The position numbers were made by a program, and so were the translations under genes. The notes beneath the pieces are model-generated. The model had not been told where the DNA came from and searched no databases. It saw only the letters and a list, made by a program, of their open reading frames with translations. This document shows positions 20,861 through 30,200 of a stretch of DNA of 38,987 nucleotides, piece by piece. Numbering within the stretch: the first letter of the stretch is position 1; each line of letters opens with the position of its first letter. The stretch covers positions 1 to 38,987 of the IMG/VR virus record IMGVR_UViG_3300047328_000099. One strand, 5' to 3'. This stretch comes from a virus.

Positions 20861-22924
20861 ATGATGACGATTGAAACCGCCTTGCCAGCGGTGCTGGAAA
20901 CGCGCGCCATCGGCATGGTCACGCGCGATCTCGCGATCCGCGCCGAAACCTTCAACGCCGATGCCAACACCGTGGAGGTCACCTTCACCACCGGCGCGCG
21001 CGGCACCCGCTTCATGTGGAGCCGGTTCGATTATGTCGAAGAGGAACTGGCAACCGATGCCAGTAACGTCCGGCTCGATCGGATCAATCGCGGCGGCCCG
21101 GTGCTCAACACGCACCAGAGCTATGAACTTGATAACCAGATTGGCGTCGTCGTGCCCGGTTCGGCGCGCATGGAAGGCGGCGTCGGCATCGCCACGCTGC
21201 GACTGTCGGCGCGTGATGATGTCGCGCCGATCGTCGCGGACATCGCCGCAGGCATCATCCGCAATGTGTCGGTCGGCTATGTCGTCCACACCTATGAAAT
21301 CACTGAAAATGAAGGCCAGCGTCCGCTCTACCGCGCGACCGACTGGGAACCTTACGAGATCAGCTTTGTCCCGATGCCCTTCGATGCCGAAGCGCAGGTG
21401 CGGAGCGGAAACCCCGTGCAGGGCGGCTATCCCTGCATCATTCGCCGACCATCACCGGCAGCCATGGAGACTGATATGACCACTGCATCGCAGCAGCCGG
21501 GGACCGATCCGGCACTTGAAACGCGCATTGCCGATCCGGCACCTGCCCCGGCACCGGCCCCTGTGGCCACGCAGGCAACCGAAAACACCACCGCCGCGAC
21601 TGTTTCCGGCATTCGAACCGCCGTGCGCAATGCCGGACTGGCTGACGATGTCGCTTTCGAACTGATTGAGCGGCACGAAACGACACCGCTGACCCATACC
21701 GCCCTGATGGCTGAAATCGGCCGGCGCTTTGCGGAACGGGATGCGCCAGCGCACACCGTCAGCCGTATCAGTGTCACGCGCGATGCGGGCGATACCGATC
21801 GTCAGGCAATGTCGGACGCAATCGTCCTGCGCATGGCAGGCGGTGATCTGCGGCTTGAAGGCCGCAGCGCTGCGATCCGCACGGCCCTGCTGGCGGGTGC
21901 CGCCACGGAGCGCGACCTGGTCGAGCGCGCAGCGCCATATCGCCATCTCAGCCTGATCCGCATGGCAGAGGAACAGCTGCGCGCCGAAGGCGTCGATTGC
22001 CGGGGTATGTCGCCCGTCGCTATCGCTGAACGCGCGCTGCATTCGACCAGTGACTTCGCCAATCTGATGGGCAGTGGCCTTAACCGTCGCCTGCGCATGG
22101 CGTATGAGGAAAATAACCCCAGCTATCGCCAATGGGCACGCCGCGCACCCAACGCGCCCGATTTCCGGTCGATCGACGTTATCCAGCTTTCGGCGATGCC
22201 CGATCTGCTGAAGGTCAACGAAGCGGGCGAATTCAAATACGGCACGGCGAGTGACGGCAAGGTCAGCTATTCGGTCGTTACCTATGGCCGGATCATCGGC
22301 ATTTCACGGCAGACGCTGATCAATGACGATCTGCGCGCGCTGGAACGGATCACCACCGGCTTTGCCGGATCGGCAGCGCGGCTTGAAAACCGCACTGCAT
22401 ATTCGATCCTGACCGCAAACGCGGCACTGCCCGACAGCGTGGCGCTTTTTCATGCCGCCCATGCCAACCTCGCCGCCAGCGGCGCGGCGATTTCGGTCAC
22501 CTCGCTGGGCGCGGGCCGATCGGCGATGCGCAAGCAAAAGGGACTGCAGAGCGAGGAACTGAACCTTGCCCCGCGCTTCCTCATTGCCCCGACCGCGCAA
22601 GAACAGCTGGCTTACCAGTTCACGTCGAACCAGTTTGTTCCCGCCAAGTCGAGCGACGTGAACGAATTCCGCGCTGGTGGGCGCACCGCGCTGGAACCGA
22701 TCATCGAGGCCGTGCTCGATGGCACGTCGAGCACCAACTGGTATCTGGCGGCGGATAATGCCCAGGTTGATACTGTCGAATATTGCTATCTCGACGGTGC
22801 TGAAGGCGTCCAGATGTCGAGCCGCATCGGGTTCACCGTCGATGGCGTCGAAATGAAGGCCAGCCTCGATTTCGCCGCCGCCGCGATCGACTATCGCGGG
22901 CTTTATTCCAACCCCGGCGCTTGA
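20861..22924 (+). CDS. Prohead protease / major capsid fusion protein
   Basis: 687 aa, starting at ATG 20861 or 20864 (GGAG fits the second better). Residues ~1-190 are an HK97-type U35 prohead protease: LNTHQSYELDNQIG carries the catalytic His, RNVSVGYVV the Ser, and WEPYEISFVPMPFDAEAQV ends the domain. A Pro/Ala linker (PAPAPAPAPVATQATENT) leads through a helical scaffold-like stretch to a Mu gpT-like major head domain (~350-687; ARRAPNAPDFRSIDVIQLSA, RFLIAPTAQEQLAYQF). Fusions of this kind are known; self-cleavage would release the shell protein. No separate capsid gene exists in the window. Confidence 0.92.
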   Translation: MMTIETALPAVLETRAIGMVTRDLAIRAETFNADANTVEVTFTTGARGTRFMWSRFDYVEEELATDASNVRLDRINRGGPVLNTHQSYELDNQIGVVVPGSARMEGGVGIATLRLSARDDVAPIVADIAAGIIRNVSVGYVVHTYEITENEGQRPLYRATDWEPYEISFVPMPFDAEAQVRSGNPVQGGYPCIIRRPSPAAMETDMTTASQQPGTDPALETRIADPAPAPAPAPVATQATENTTAATVSGIRTAVRNAGLADDVAFELIERHETTPLTHTALMAEIGRRFAERDAPAHTVSRISVTRDAGDTDRQAMSDAIVLRMAGGDLRLEGRSAAIRTALLAGAATERDLVERAAPYRHLSLIRMAEEQLRAEGVDCRGMSPVAIAERALHSTSDFANLMGSGLNRRLRMAYEENNPSYRQWARRAPNAPDFRSIDVIQLSAMPDLLKVNEAGEFKYGTASDGKVSYSVVTYGRIIGISRQTLINDDLRALERITTGFAGSAARLENRTAYSILTANAALPDSVALFHAAHANLAASGAAISVTSLGAGRSAMRKQKGLQSEELNLAPRFLIAPTAQEQLAYQFTSNQFVPAKSSDVNEFRAGGRTALEPIIEAVLDGTSSTNWYLAADNAQVDTVEYCYLDGAEGVQMSSRIGFTVDGVEMKASLDFAAAAIDYRGLYSNPGA

Positions 22925-22932
22925 TGCGCCTT

Positions 22933-22961
22933 GCCGCCCGCCGGGATTCCCGGCGGGCGGC
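22933..22961. terminator. 13-bp-stem hairpin after the capsid gene
   Basis: GCCGCCCGCCGGG (22933-22945), loop ATT, and the exact reverse complement (22949-22961). It lies 9 bases after the capsid stop and 26 bases before the cement gene. No T-run, so it is better read as an mRNA 3'-end stabiliser or attenuator adjusting capsid to downstream gene output than as a full terminator. Confidence 0.55.
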
Positions 22962-22987
22962 ACCCCCATTTCGCACGGAGACAGAAC

Positions 22988-23320
22988 ATGAAGAACTTCA
23001 TTCAAGAGGGTGACACGCTCACCCTGGTGGCCCCCTATGACGTGGTGTCGGGGGCCGGTTTGCTGGTCGGGGCGATCTTTGCCATCGCCAGCTATTCGGT
23101 CGTATCGGGCACCAATGTGGAGGGCGCGACCGAAGGCGTGTTCGATCTGGCCAAGGCCACCGGCCAGGCCTGGACGCAGGGGCAGAAAATCTACTGGGAC
23201 AATACCAACAAGGTCTGCACCACCACCGCCAGCGGCAATACGCTGATCGGCGCGGCGACGCAGGCGGCGGCGTCGGGTGATACGGTTGGCCGCGTCTATC
23301 TGACCGGCCAGGTCAGCTAG
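22988..23320 (+). CDS. DUF2190-like capsid cement/decoration protein
   Basis: 110 aa. MKNFIQEGDTLTLVAPYDVV with AGLLVGAIFAIA, GQKIYWDNTNKVCTTTASGN and the terminal GRVYLTGQVS match DUF2190, small beta-rich proteins that bind the capsid exterior like lambda gpD. A GGAG ribosome-binding site is present. Directly downstream of the capsid gene, as usual. Confidence 0.88.
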   Translation: MKNFIQEGDTLTLVAPYDVVSGAGLLVGAIFAIASYSVVSGTNVEGATEGVFDLAKATGQAWTQGQKIYWDNTNKVCTTTASGNTLIGAATQAAASGDTVGRVYLTGQVS

Positions 23321-23409
23321 GCCTCGCTATCCGTCCATCAATCGTCATTCCCGCCGTGTCGCCCGTCCATGCGGTCGGCACGGCGGCAGCCTGTTCGGGA
23401 GAAAAGGGC

Positions 23410-23643
23410 ATGCCTTCTCAAAATATCCGGCTCAACCGCGCCGTCGCGGACAATGCCGGTCTGTTCTGCGATGCCGGATCGGTGCTGACCGTCGGCGATG
23501 ATGCGGTGCCCGGCACGATCTCGTCCGATCGGGCAGCGGCGTTGATCGATCAGTCGGGCGCGGAGCCGCTGCCCTTGGCGATGCCGAAGGCAGCGGTCGC
23601 AGCAGCCAAGTCCGCCACCACCAGCGCCGACGACGCTGGCTGA
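23410..23643 (+). CDS. Hypothetical head-region protein, 77 aa
   Basis: Starts at ATG 23410 after a GGGAG...AAGGG region. The sequence is MPSQNIRLNRAVADNAGLFC with a central ALIDQSGAEPLPLA and an Ala-rich helical tail. Its place between cement and connector genes corresponds to lambda FI-type accessory head genes. No recognised domain. Confidence 0.65.
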   Translation: MPSQNIRLNRAVADNAGLFCDAGSVLTVGDDAVPGTISSDRAAALIDQSGAEPLPLAMPKAAVAAAKSATTSADDAG

Positions 23644-23658
23644 TCGCGGCACCGACCG

Positions 23659-23979
23659 ATGTCGATCTGGGATACGGCGGGCCGCGCGATTGATTGCGTC
23701 TTCGCCGATGACAGCCCGATTCTCTATACCGGCGCGGGCCTTGCCGGGGCTGCCGTTGCGGCGATCCGTTCGGAATTCGCCGCGCCTGATTTTGCGGGGC
23801 CGGGCAAGACGCTGCGCACCATCGTGTACGAAGTCGCAATGGGCGATCTTCCCATGGCACCCGCCAGGGACGATCATTTCGTTCACCGCGACCGGCTGTG
23901 GAGCGTGATCGACATCACCGAACGTGCCGATATCGGCAAATGGGAATTGATCGTCACCGATAATGGCGCGTCATCGTGA
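23659..23979 (+). CDS. Head-tail joining protein, gpFII-like
   Basis: 106 aa. WDTAGRAIDCVFADDSPILY, the RSEFAAPDF region and RDRLWSVIDITERADIGKWE are typical of the lambda gpFII/Gifsy-2 connector family that completes the head neck for tail docking. The size and position before the tail terminator agree. GTGA overlap with the next gene. Confidence 0.82.
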   Translation: MSIWDTAGRAIDCVFADDSPILYTGAGLAGAAVAAIRSEFAAPDFAGPGKTLRTIVYEVAMGDLPMAPARDDHFVHRDRLWSVIDITERADIGKWELIVTDNGASS

Positions 23980-24407
23980 CGACGATCCGCGATCACATCG
24001 GCGATGCGCTGGCGGCCGCGCTCGCCACCGTGCCCGATGTCGCCGAAATCGATATCGAACCCGATGGCGATCCCACCCGGTTCGATGCGCTGGCGCTCTA
24101 TGATGGCGGGCATCAGGTGGTCGAGCGGGAGGCCGGGCTGATCCGTTGTCGTGGCACCTGGACGATCGAAGGCTATGTCACCGGCGGTTCGGGGGCCATT
24201 GCCCGCGCCGCGCGCAACCGGCTCCATGCCGCCGCCGTCGCCGCGATCATGGCCGATGACACATTGGGTGGCCTGGTCGAGCTGGTCGAACCCGAAGATT
24301 TGCGGCTGACCACCGCCACGCTCGCGTCGTCCCGGCGGCTGATGTTCGCCCAGGATATCGCGATCGAATTCACCATGTTGCGCACCAACCCCGCGCTGTC
24401 CGGCTGA
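23976..24407 (+). CDS. Tail terminator, gpU-like
   Basis: 143 aa from GTG 23976. A helical start (RDHIGDALAAALATVPDV), beta-rich middle (IRCRGTWTIEGYVTG), helix AARNRLHAAAVAAIMADDTL and final beta (IAIEFTMLR) match the small alpha/beta fold of minor tail protein U. U caps the tail tube at its final length. The call rests on pattern and synteny. Confidence 0.72.
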   Translation: MTTIRDHIGDALAAALATVPDVAEIDIEPDGDPTRFDALALYDGGHQVVEREAGLIRCRGTWTIEGYVTGGSGAIARAARNRLHAAAVAAIMADDTLGGLVELVEPEDLRLTTATLASSRRLMFAQDIAIEFTMLRTNPALSG

Positions 24408-24436
24408 CCCGGCCAGCGATTGAAAGGAGATAGTAT

Positions 24437-25675
24437 ATGTCCATTGATCCCGTGATGCGGCCCGGCAACGGGTTGCTGCTGATCGCGCTGCAATCAGCCG
24501 AAGACACGATCGCCAGCCCATCGGCAGCGACCGATATCATCCCGTGCGAGAACGACAGCATCTCGTTCAACATGCCGTATAAATATGAAACGGCGGATGA
24601 AGTCAGCGGCAGCTTCGCGTCGGGTGCACCGCTGGTAGTGGGCCAGGCCGCGACGTTCTCGTTCAAGAGCCGGATCAAGGGCGCGGGGCCAGGGGCCACC
24701 TATACCAGCAGCGTCAAGCCGCCGCTCCACGCCGCGCTGTCGGCCTGCGGCTGGCTGGGCGTGTTCACCGCTGCCGTATCGGCGGCGGCGCTGGCAGCGG
24801 GCACCACCAATAGCGCCACGCTCGGCACCGGCTTTGCCGCGACCGCCCAGATCTATCGCGGCATGCCGTTGCTGCTGACGGGCGCTCCGGCGGCGGGCCG
24901 CTTCCCACTGATCACCGACTATACATCGGGCAAGGTCGCGACGCTGGCGGATGCCTATGGATCGGCGCTCACCACGGCCAATACGGCGGCGATCCCGGCC
25001 AACTGGACCTATGCGCCCACGTCGCCCTATGACGCCAGCTCGCGCGCCGCAATGCACCCGGCAGCGACGATCAACTATTATGAAGACGGGCGTCTCTACC
25101 AGTTCATGAATTGCCGCGGCACGGTGGACATGGACGGGGATACCGCCAAGCCCGGCTTCGCCACCTTCAACATGACGGGTATCTTCGTTGGCGTCTTTGA
25201 TGTCGCGGTGCCCAGCAACACCGCCTATCCCAGCCAGTCCGCACCGACGCTGGTACAGGGATCGGGCGTCGCCCCGGCGTTCCAGGTCAACCGGCGCGGC
25301 CTGGCGATCAGCAAATGGTCGCTCAAAAACGGCGGCCAGATCGACAGCCCCGAAGACCCCAACAGCAATATCGGCTTCGGCGCAGGCCAGATTTCCGATC
25401 GCACCTATATGATGGAAATCGATCCGTTGATGACTTTCGTCGCCAACCGCAATTCGCTGGCCGATATTGCCGCGTTCAGCCAGTTTCCGGCGGCGATCCA
25501 GCTCGGTTCGGTGGCGGGCAATCGCGCCTCGATCATGCTGCCGCTGGTGCAGCCGGTCGAAAGCGATCCCGGCACGCGCGGCAAGCTGCGCTCGGAAACG
25601 CTGCGCTTTCAGGCGGTGTCACCGGGGCGCGACAACAGTGGTCGCGATGGCGACATCAGCCTGTGCTTTAGCTGA
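24437..25675 (+). CDS. Tail tube protein
   Basis: 412 aa, longer than lambda gpV. It begins MSIDPVMRPGNGLLLIALQS, a usual opening of tail tube proteins in alphaproteobacterial siphophages, with FSFKSRIKGAG, GTVDMDGDTAKPGFATFNMT and a conserved LRSETLRFQAVSPGRDNSG end. AAGGAGAT precedes the ATG. The extra length may form an outer domain displayed on the tail. Position between tail terminator and G/GT genes supports the call. Confidence 0.88.
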   Translation: MSIDPVMRPGNGLLLIALQSAEDTIASPSAATDIIPCENDSISFNMPYKYETADEVSGSFASGAPLVVGQAATFSFKSRIKGAGPGATYTSSVKPPLHAALSACGWLGVFTAAVSAAALAAGTTNSATLGTGFAATAQIYRGMPLLLTGAPAAGRFPLITDYTSGKVATLADAYGSALTTANTAAIPANWTYAPTSPYDASSRAAMHPAATINYYEDGRLYQFMNCRGTVDMDGDTAKPGFATFNMTGIFVGVFDVAVPSNTAYPSQSAPTLVQGSGVAPAFQVNRRGLAISKWSLKNGGQIDSPEDPNSNIGFGAGQISDRTYMMEIDPLMTFVANRNSLADIAAFSQFPAAIQLGSVAGNRASIMLPLVQPVESDPGTRGKLRSETLRFQAVSPGRDNSGRDGDISLCFS

Positions 25676-25686
25676 TCGGTGTGGCC

Positions 25687-26358
25687 ATGATCCTGACGAC
25701 CACCACCGAAACCATTGCCTATACCGCGCCCTGGCGTACCGATGAGGGCGCGCCGGTCTTCCATCTGCGCGCCGCCAGCGTCATCGAGCGGGGCCAGATG
25801 GAGGCCGAACTGGCCGGCACCTATCGCGCGGGCCGCGTCTTCGGGTTCGATCTGCACCAGGCCTGCCGCGACGGCGTGCAGGCGCTGCTGGCCGATGATC
25901 CCGAAATCGACCGGCTGCTGGCACTGCTCGATGCCGAGTATAATGGTGAAGCCGCCGATATGCCCGATGCCGACAAGCGGCTGCTGGCTGAAATCCGGCG
26001 GGTGCTGGCCGAAAGCTGGCCTGCCTATCGCGATCTGGTCGAACAGGGCGAGCGGCGGCGCGAAATCGCACCGATCGTTGCGTTCCGGCGGTTCTGCACG
26101 GGGATCGATGGAAAGGGCATCACCTTCACCAGGGATCGCGCCGGGATGGTATCCAACGCGACGATGGCGCAGATCGATGCGCTCGAACTGTCGGCGGCGG
26201 GCAGCCGTGCCTATAGCCTGGCCTATGGTGCCGATATGGAAAAAAACTTGCCGCCGCCGTCTGCGTCCGACAGCGGCCCGGTGACTTCCAGTTCGGACGC
26301 ACCGTCGATGGAGGGTGGCAGATCGGCGCGGAAAAGTGGCCGGAAAACCCCCGCATAG
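25687..26358 (+). CDS. Tail assembly chaperone, gpG-like (zero frame)
   Basis: 223 aa from ATG 25687; a GTG at 25681 is an alternative. An N-terminal beta-rich part (TETIAYTAPWRTDEGAPVFH) leads to a long helical body. After codon 187 the zero-frame tail is low-complexity and Ser/Pro-rich (PPPSASDSGPVTSSSD), as in lambda gpG. The slippery heptamer A-AAA-AAC at 26241-26247 is in register, so a fraction of ribosomes should shift into the following frame. It coats the tape measure before tube polymerisation. Confidence 0.85.
   Translation: MILTTTTETIAYTAPWRTDEGAPVFHLRAASVIERGQMEAELAGTYRAGRVFGFDLHQACRDGVQALLADDPEIDRLLALLDAEYNGEAADMPDADKRLLAEIRRVLAESWPAYRDLVEQGERRREIAPIVAFRRFCTGIDGKGITFTRDRAGMVSNATMAQIDALELSAAGSRAYSLAYGADMEKNLPPPSASDSGPVTSSSDAPSMEGGRSARKSGRKTPA
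26241..26247 (+). promoter_or_regulatory. Programmed -1 frameshift site A-AAA-AAC
   Basis: The zero-frame codons are GAA-AAA-AAC, giving X-XXY-YYZ with X from 26241. Downstream, CCGC...GCGG with inner GTC/GAC can form an imperfect stem-loop about 10 bases further on as a stimulator. Position inside the gpG-like gene mirrors lambda G/T. Confidence 0.85.
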
Positions 26359-26537
26359 TCCTGCCATCGTGGATATGGGCGGTGGTCGATCTCTACTTCA
26401 CCTGCCGCCGCTTCATGTCCCCCGTAACGGGGCAGGTGCTGCCTTGTCCCGGGAGCCCCGGCGAACAACCGGCGGCGCTGCTCGATGCGTTTCTGGTGAT
26501 CGACGGCTATCTGGCAGCGGGCAGGCCCGATGAGTGA
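26247..26537 (+). CDS. gpT-like extension made by -1 frameshift
   Basis: In the -1 frame the reading continues without a stop for 96 codons. It holds FGRTVDGGWQIGAEKWPENP, then PSWIWAVVDLYFTCRRFMSP and DAFLVIDGYLAAGRPDE. The WPENP and aromatic-rich helix look like a real domain, unlike the zero-frame tail, and no independent start codon with a ribosome-binding site is seen. The predicted fusion is 283 aa (187 + 96). In lambda, GT links gpG-coated tape measure to tail tube subunits. Confidence 0.8.
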   Translation, partial: LAAAVCVRQRPGDFQFGRTVDGGWQIGAEKWPENPRIVLPSWIWAVVDLYFTCRRFMSPVTGQVLPCPGSPGEQPAALLDAFLVIDGYLAAGRPDE

Positions 26538-27201
26538 CGGCGTCGATCTGTCGTTCGACGCGGCGCAGATCGCCCGCGATGCCGATCGGGTCGTGCGGCG
26601 CTATCTGTCGATCGGCACCGAAGCCGTTGCCGAAACCACCAAAGGGCTGGAACGCAGGCTGGAATCGATCACCCGCGCCGCCGTGCCGGGGGATTTGTGG
26701 AAAGCCTGGAAGTCGCAGACCTTTCCGCGTTCCGGCCCGGCCAGAGACCCGGTTGGCACCGTGTTCGTCAATGGCGGCACGCGATCGAAAGGGGCGATCA
26801 CGTTCTGGACGCAGCCCGGCGCGGTGCGGGGCAAGGCCGGGCAATATCTGGCGATCCCGCTGCCAGCGGCGGGGTCGCGCGGGCGGGGCCGCGATCTGAC
26901 GCCGGGGGAATGGGAACGGCGCACCGGGCAACGGCTGCAATTCGTCTATCGGCAGGGCAGGGCCAGCCTGCTGGTCGCGGTCGGCGGCACGATCAACGGC
27001 CGGTCGGGCGCGTTCAGGCCGCTGACCGGCAGGCGCGTCAGCAAGGGCCGGGGCGGCGACAATCCGCTGGTCGGCGGGGTGATCCCCATTTTCGTGCTGA
27101 TCCCGGTGGTGCCGTTCCGCAACGCCGTGGCGGTTGAACCGCAGGTCGCGGCGGCGGAGCAGGATCTGGTTCGGGTCTATCTGCAAAAGATCGGGCGCTA
27201 G
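26530..27201 (+). CDS. DUF6441-like minor tail protein
   Basis: 223 aa, ATG 26530, overlapping the end of the T-like frame by 8 bp. An N-terminal helical region (VVRRYLSIGTEAVAETTKGL) is followed by WKAWKSQTFPRSG, FWTQPGAVRGKAGQYLAIPL, and C-terminal IPIFVLIPVVPFRNAVAVEP. This matches the DUF6441 / gpZ-like pattern of proteins acting where tail meets head. Precise role inferred from synteny. An intrinsic terminator follows. Confidence 0.75.
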   Translation: MSDGVDLSFDAAQIARDADRVVRRYLSIGTEAVAETTKGLERRLESITRAAVPGDLWKAWKSQTFPRSGPARDPVGTVFVNGGTRSKGAITFWTQPGAVRGKAGQYLAIPLPAAGSRGRGRDLTPGEWERRTGQRLQFVYRQGRASLLVAVGGTINGRSGAFRPLTGRRVSKGRGGDNPLVGGVIPIFVLIPVVPFRNAVAVEPQVAAAEQDLVRVYLQKIGR

Positions 27202-27219
27202 GGCGCGCCCGTAATGTCC

Positions 27220-27247
27220 GCCGCCGGGCCACGTCCGGCGGCTTTTT
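27220..27247 (+). terminator. Intrinsic terminator before the tape measure gene
   Basis: GCCGCCGG (27220-27227), loop GCCACGT, CCGGCGGC (27235-27242), then TTTTT. A classic rho-independent terminator, 18 bases after the stop at 27201 and 21 bases before the next ATG, so full termination would require a new promoter or antitermination for the tail genes. Confidence 0.8.
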
Positions 27248-27268
27248 GTCAATGAAAGGAAGGCGCGC

Positions 27269-30200
27269 ATGGCGGATGTCGATATTGTCGCGCGCCTGCG
27301 CCTGAATGCCGAACAGTTCAGCAGCGAAACCGGCCAGCGCTTTGCCGAGCTGCGCACCCGCGCGCAATCGTCGGCGGCGGAAATCCGGCAAAGCTTTGCA
27401 GGTGCGCTGGGCGAAGTGCAGAAACTGGCGGGCACGGCACTGGTGCTGCCGCGCACCGGCGGCGGGTCGCTCGATCTGTCGGCGGAAATTGCCCAGTTGC
27501 GCGAATCGGCAGCGGCCAGCGACCAAAAGGCGATCGCGCTGCGTGAATTGTCGATGGCCTATACCGCCGCTTCGGCGGCGGCGGGCGTCGATGCCGAAGC
27601 GCAGAAGCTGGAGGCGGACGCCGCCGCCGTCATGTCGCTGGCGGCGGAAAAGGATGCCGCCGCCACCCGTGACCGGATCGTCGCGCTGGAGGCGGTGCAG
27701 GCGGAACTCAACAAGACCGTCAGCGCCACCGAACGATCGACCGCCGCCAACCAGGCCAGCGCGATCAGCGCCGGGCAGCACCGCCAGGGCGTGATCCAGC
27801 TTGGCGAACAATTCCGCCAGTTCGCCACCGAAGTGCAACTGGGCATCAATCCCGTCACCGCCTTCACCCAGCAGTCCGGCCAGGCCGCGTTCGCGCTCAG
27901 CAACATGCAGGGCAAGCTGGGTCAGGTCGGCGCGTTTCTGGCCGGGCCCTATGGCACCGGGTTGCTGATCGGCGCATCGCTGTTGGGCGCGCTGGTGGCC
28001 GAGAATATCAAATTCACCACCGCGCTCGATGACGAGATTGACAAGCTGAAGCAAAGCGCGGCGGCGGAAGATGTCGCGCGCCAGGCCAAGGAACGCTTCA
28101 AGACGACAGAGGAAGGCGTCGCGGCGGCCATCAGGGATGGCACCGACGCGACCAAAAAGTCGATCGAGGCGCAGCGGTCCGCCGCCGAACAGGCCAGCGC
28201 AGCGGCGCGCGAGAATCTGCGCTTGCAGTTTCAATATGAAAACACAACCCTCGCGCAATTGCGGGCGGCCAAGGCGGCGCAGGACATTCTGGCTGGCCCC
28301 GGTATTTCCTCCGAACGCGGCATCGGCGTTGCCCAGCAGGCCGCGCGCGATCAGGCGGCTGCCCTCCAGGCAAAAATCAACGATCAGGCCGAGCTGGTGC
28401 GCCAAGCGAAGGCGCGCGTCGATCAGACCGATATCGATCTGGCAGTCGAACGCGGCAAGCGCGCCGCCGATCCGATCGCGGGGATCAACAAGCAATATGA
28501 CGATATGCTCGACAAGGCAGAGGCAGCCGCGCGCGGCAATGCCAAGCTGACCGCCACGCTTCAGGCGCAGACGACCGCGATCGAACGCAACCGCCAGGCC
28601 GCGCTGGACCGGGCGAAAAAGGATAACCGCCAGCCACCCTCGCTGGGCAGCCAGTTGCAGGCCGAACAAAGCGCCCGTCTGCTCGACAGTGCATCGCGCT
28701 ATCGCGGCCAGGGCGAAGGCACGGGCAACACCGCGCTGCGTGATCTGTTCAAACAGGCCAATATTCCCGTCGATCCCAAGATCACGGCCTGGTGCGCCGC
28801 CTTCGTCAACGCGGTGCTCGCGACCAATGGCCTGCCCGGCACCGGCAGCCTGTCGGCGCGGTCGTTCCTGGGCTATGGCAGCGCCACCGACAAGCCGGAA
28901 CGCGGCGATATCGTCGTCGCGCGGCGCGGCACCGGCAATGAAGGCCATGTCGGTTTTTACGAAGGCACCGATGCCAGGGGCAATATTCAGGTGCTGGGCG
29001 GCAACACCGGCAACCGCGTCGCGACCGAAACCATTGCCCGCGCCGATGTGCTGGGCTTCCGTCGCGCGCCCAGCGCGGCAGACAGCTACAAGGCCGAAGA
29101 AGCCAGCGCCAAGCGGCTGAGCGATCTCAACCGCCAGGCCGCCGACGACATCGCCCGCATCAACGCGCGCTGGGATGAACAGCCCCGCCTGATCGATCAG
29201 GCCCGGCTGCAAACGAATCGGCTCGATGAAATCATCGCCGATCTCGCCAAACAGCGCCCGCCCGGCTTCGAAAAGCTGATCGCCGATGCTGAAAAGGCCA
29301 AAGGTGTCATTCAGGAAGGGCTGAACCGCCCGTTCAAGGATTTTGTCGATAGCCAGCGCGAAAGCGCCGCCATCGAGCAATTGACGCTCCAGGGCCGCGA
29401 TGCCGAAGCCAGCGCGCTGCAAACCGCGTTGCGTCTTCAGCAGCAGGGTGTCGATGTCGATGAAAAGCGCCTCGTTACGATCCTCGCTTTTGCGCAGCAG
29501 CAGGAACGCATCAGCCAGGCACTGGAGGATCAGCGCCGGATCGTCGGCATTTACACCGGTGCGGTCGGGGAAATGCAGCACGGGTTTGAGAGCTTCCTGG
29601 CCGATCTGCGCACCAAGCCCGGCGATGCGCTGAAAAACCTGGGCAACAGCATCCTTGGGTCGTTCACCCATCTGGGCGATCAGTTGCTGTCCAACGCGCT
29701 GTTCGGCGGCATTGATCGCGATGTCGAAAAATATATCCGCCAGATGACGGGGCGGCAAACCCCGGCTGAACTGCTCCAGCAACAGGCGGGCGATGCGGGC
29801 ACCGCGCTGGGCAACAGCGTGGGCGCGGCCAGCAGCGCGCTTGACGATCTGGTGCGGGCATTCCGCAGCGCGACCGATGGCATACGCGGGGCCGGGCCGG
29901 TCAATCCGGTCAGCGATGCGTCGGCGCGGCAGATGCTGACCGGCGGCTTTGACATGAAGGCGGCGAACGACAACGCCGCCGCCAGCAGTGCCGCCGGATT
30001 GCAGGATCTGGTGCGCGGCTATTTGTCGGTCGATCTGACCGGCGGCGCAGGCAAGTCGCTCGCGGGCGTGCCCGATGCGATCGCAAAGCAGGCGGTCAAT
30101 CTGTCGAGCGTCTTTGGCGTCGGCGTCGATCGCTTCGTGCAGAATCTCGATGGCCTTGGCGTCAAGCTGCCCGCCAGTATTACCGGCGCGCTCAAAAAAG

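Noticed and set aside
27038-29782. A 914-codon open frame on the minus strand opposite the tape measure gene
   Set aside because: It is codon-aligned antisense to the tape measure, a register that stays open because GC-rich genes rarely use TTA, CTA or TCA. The protein is compositionally odd and has no domain.
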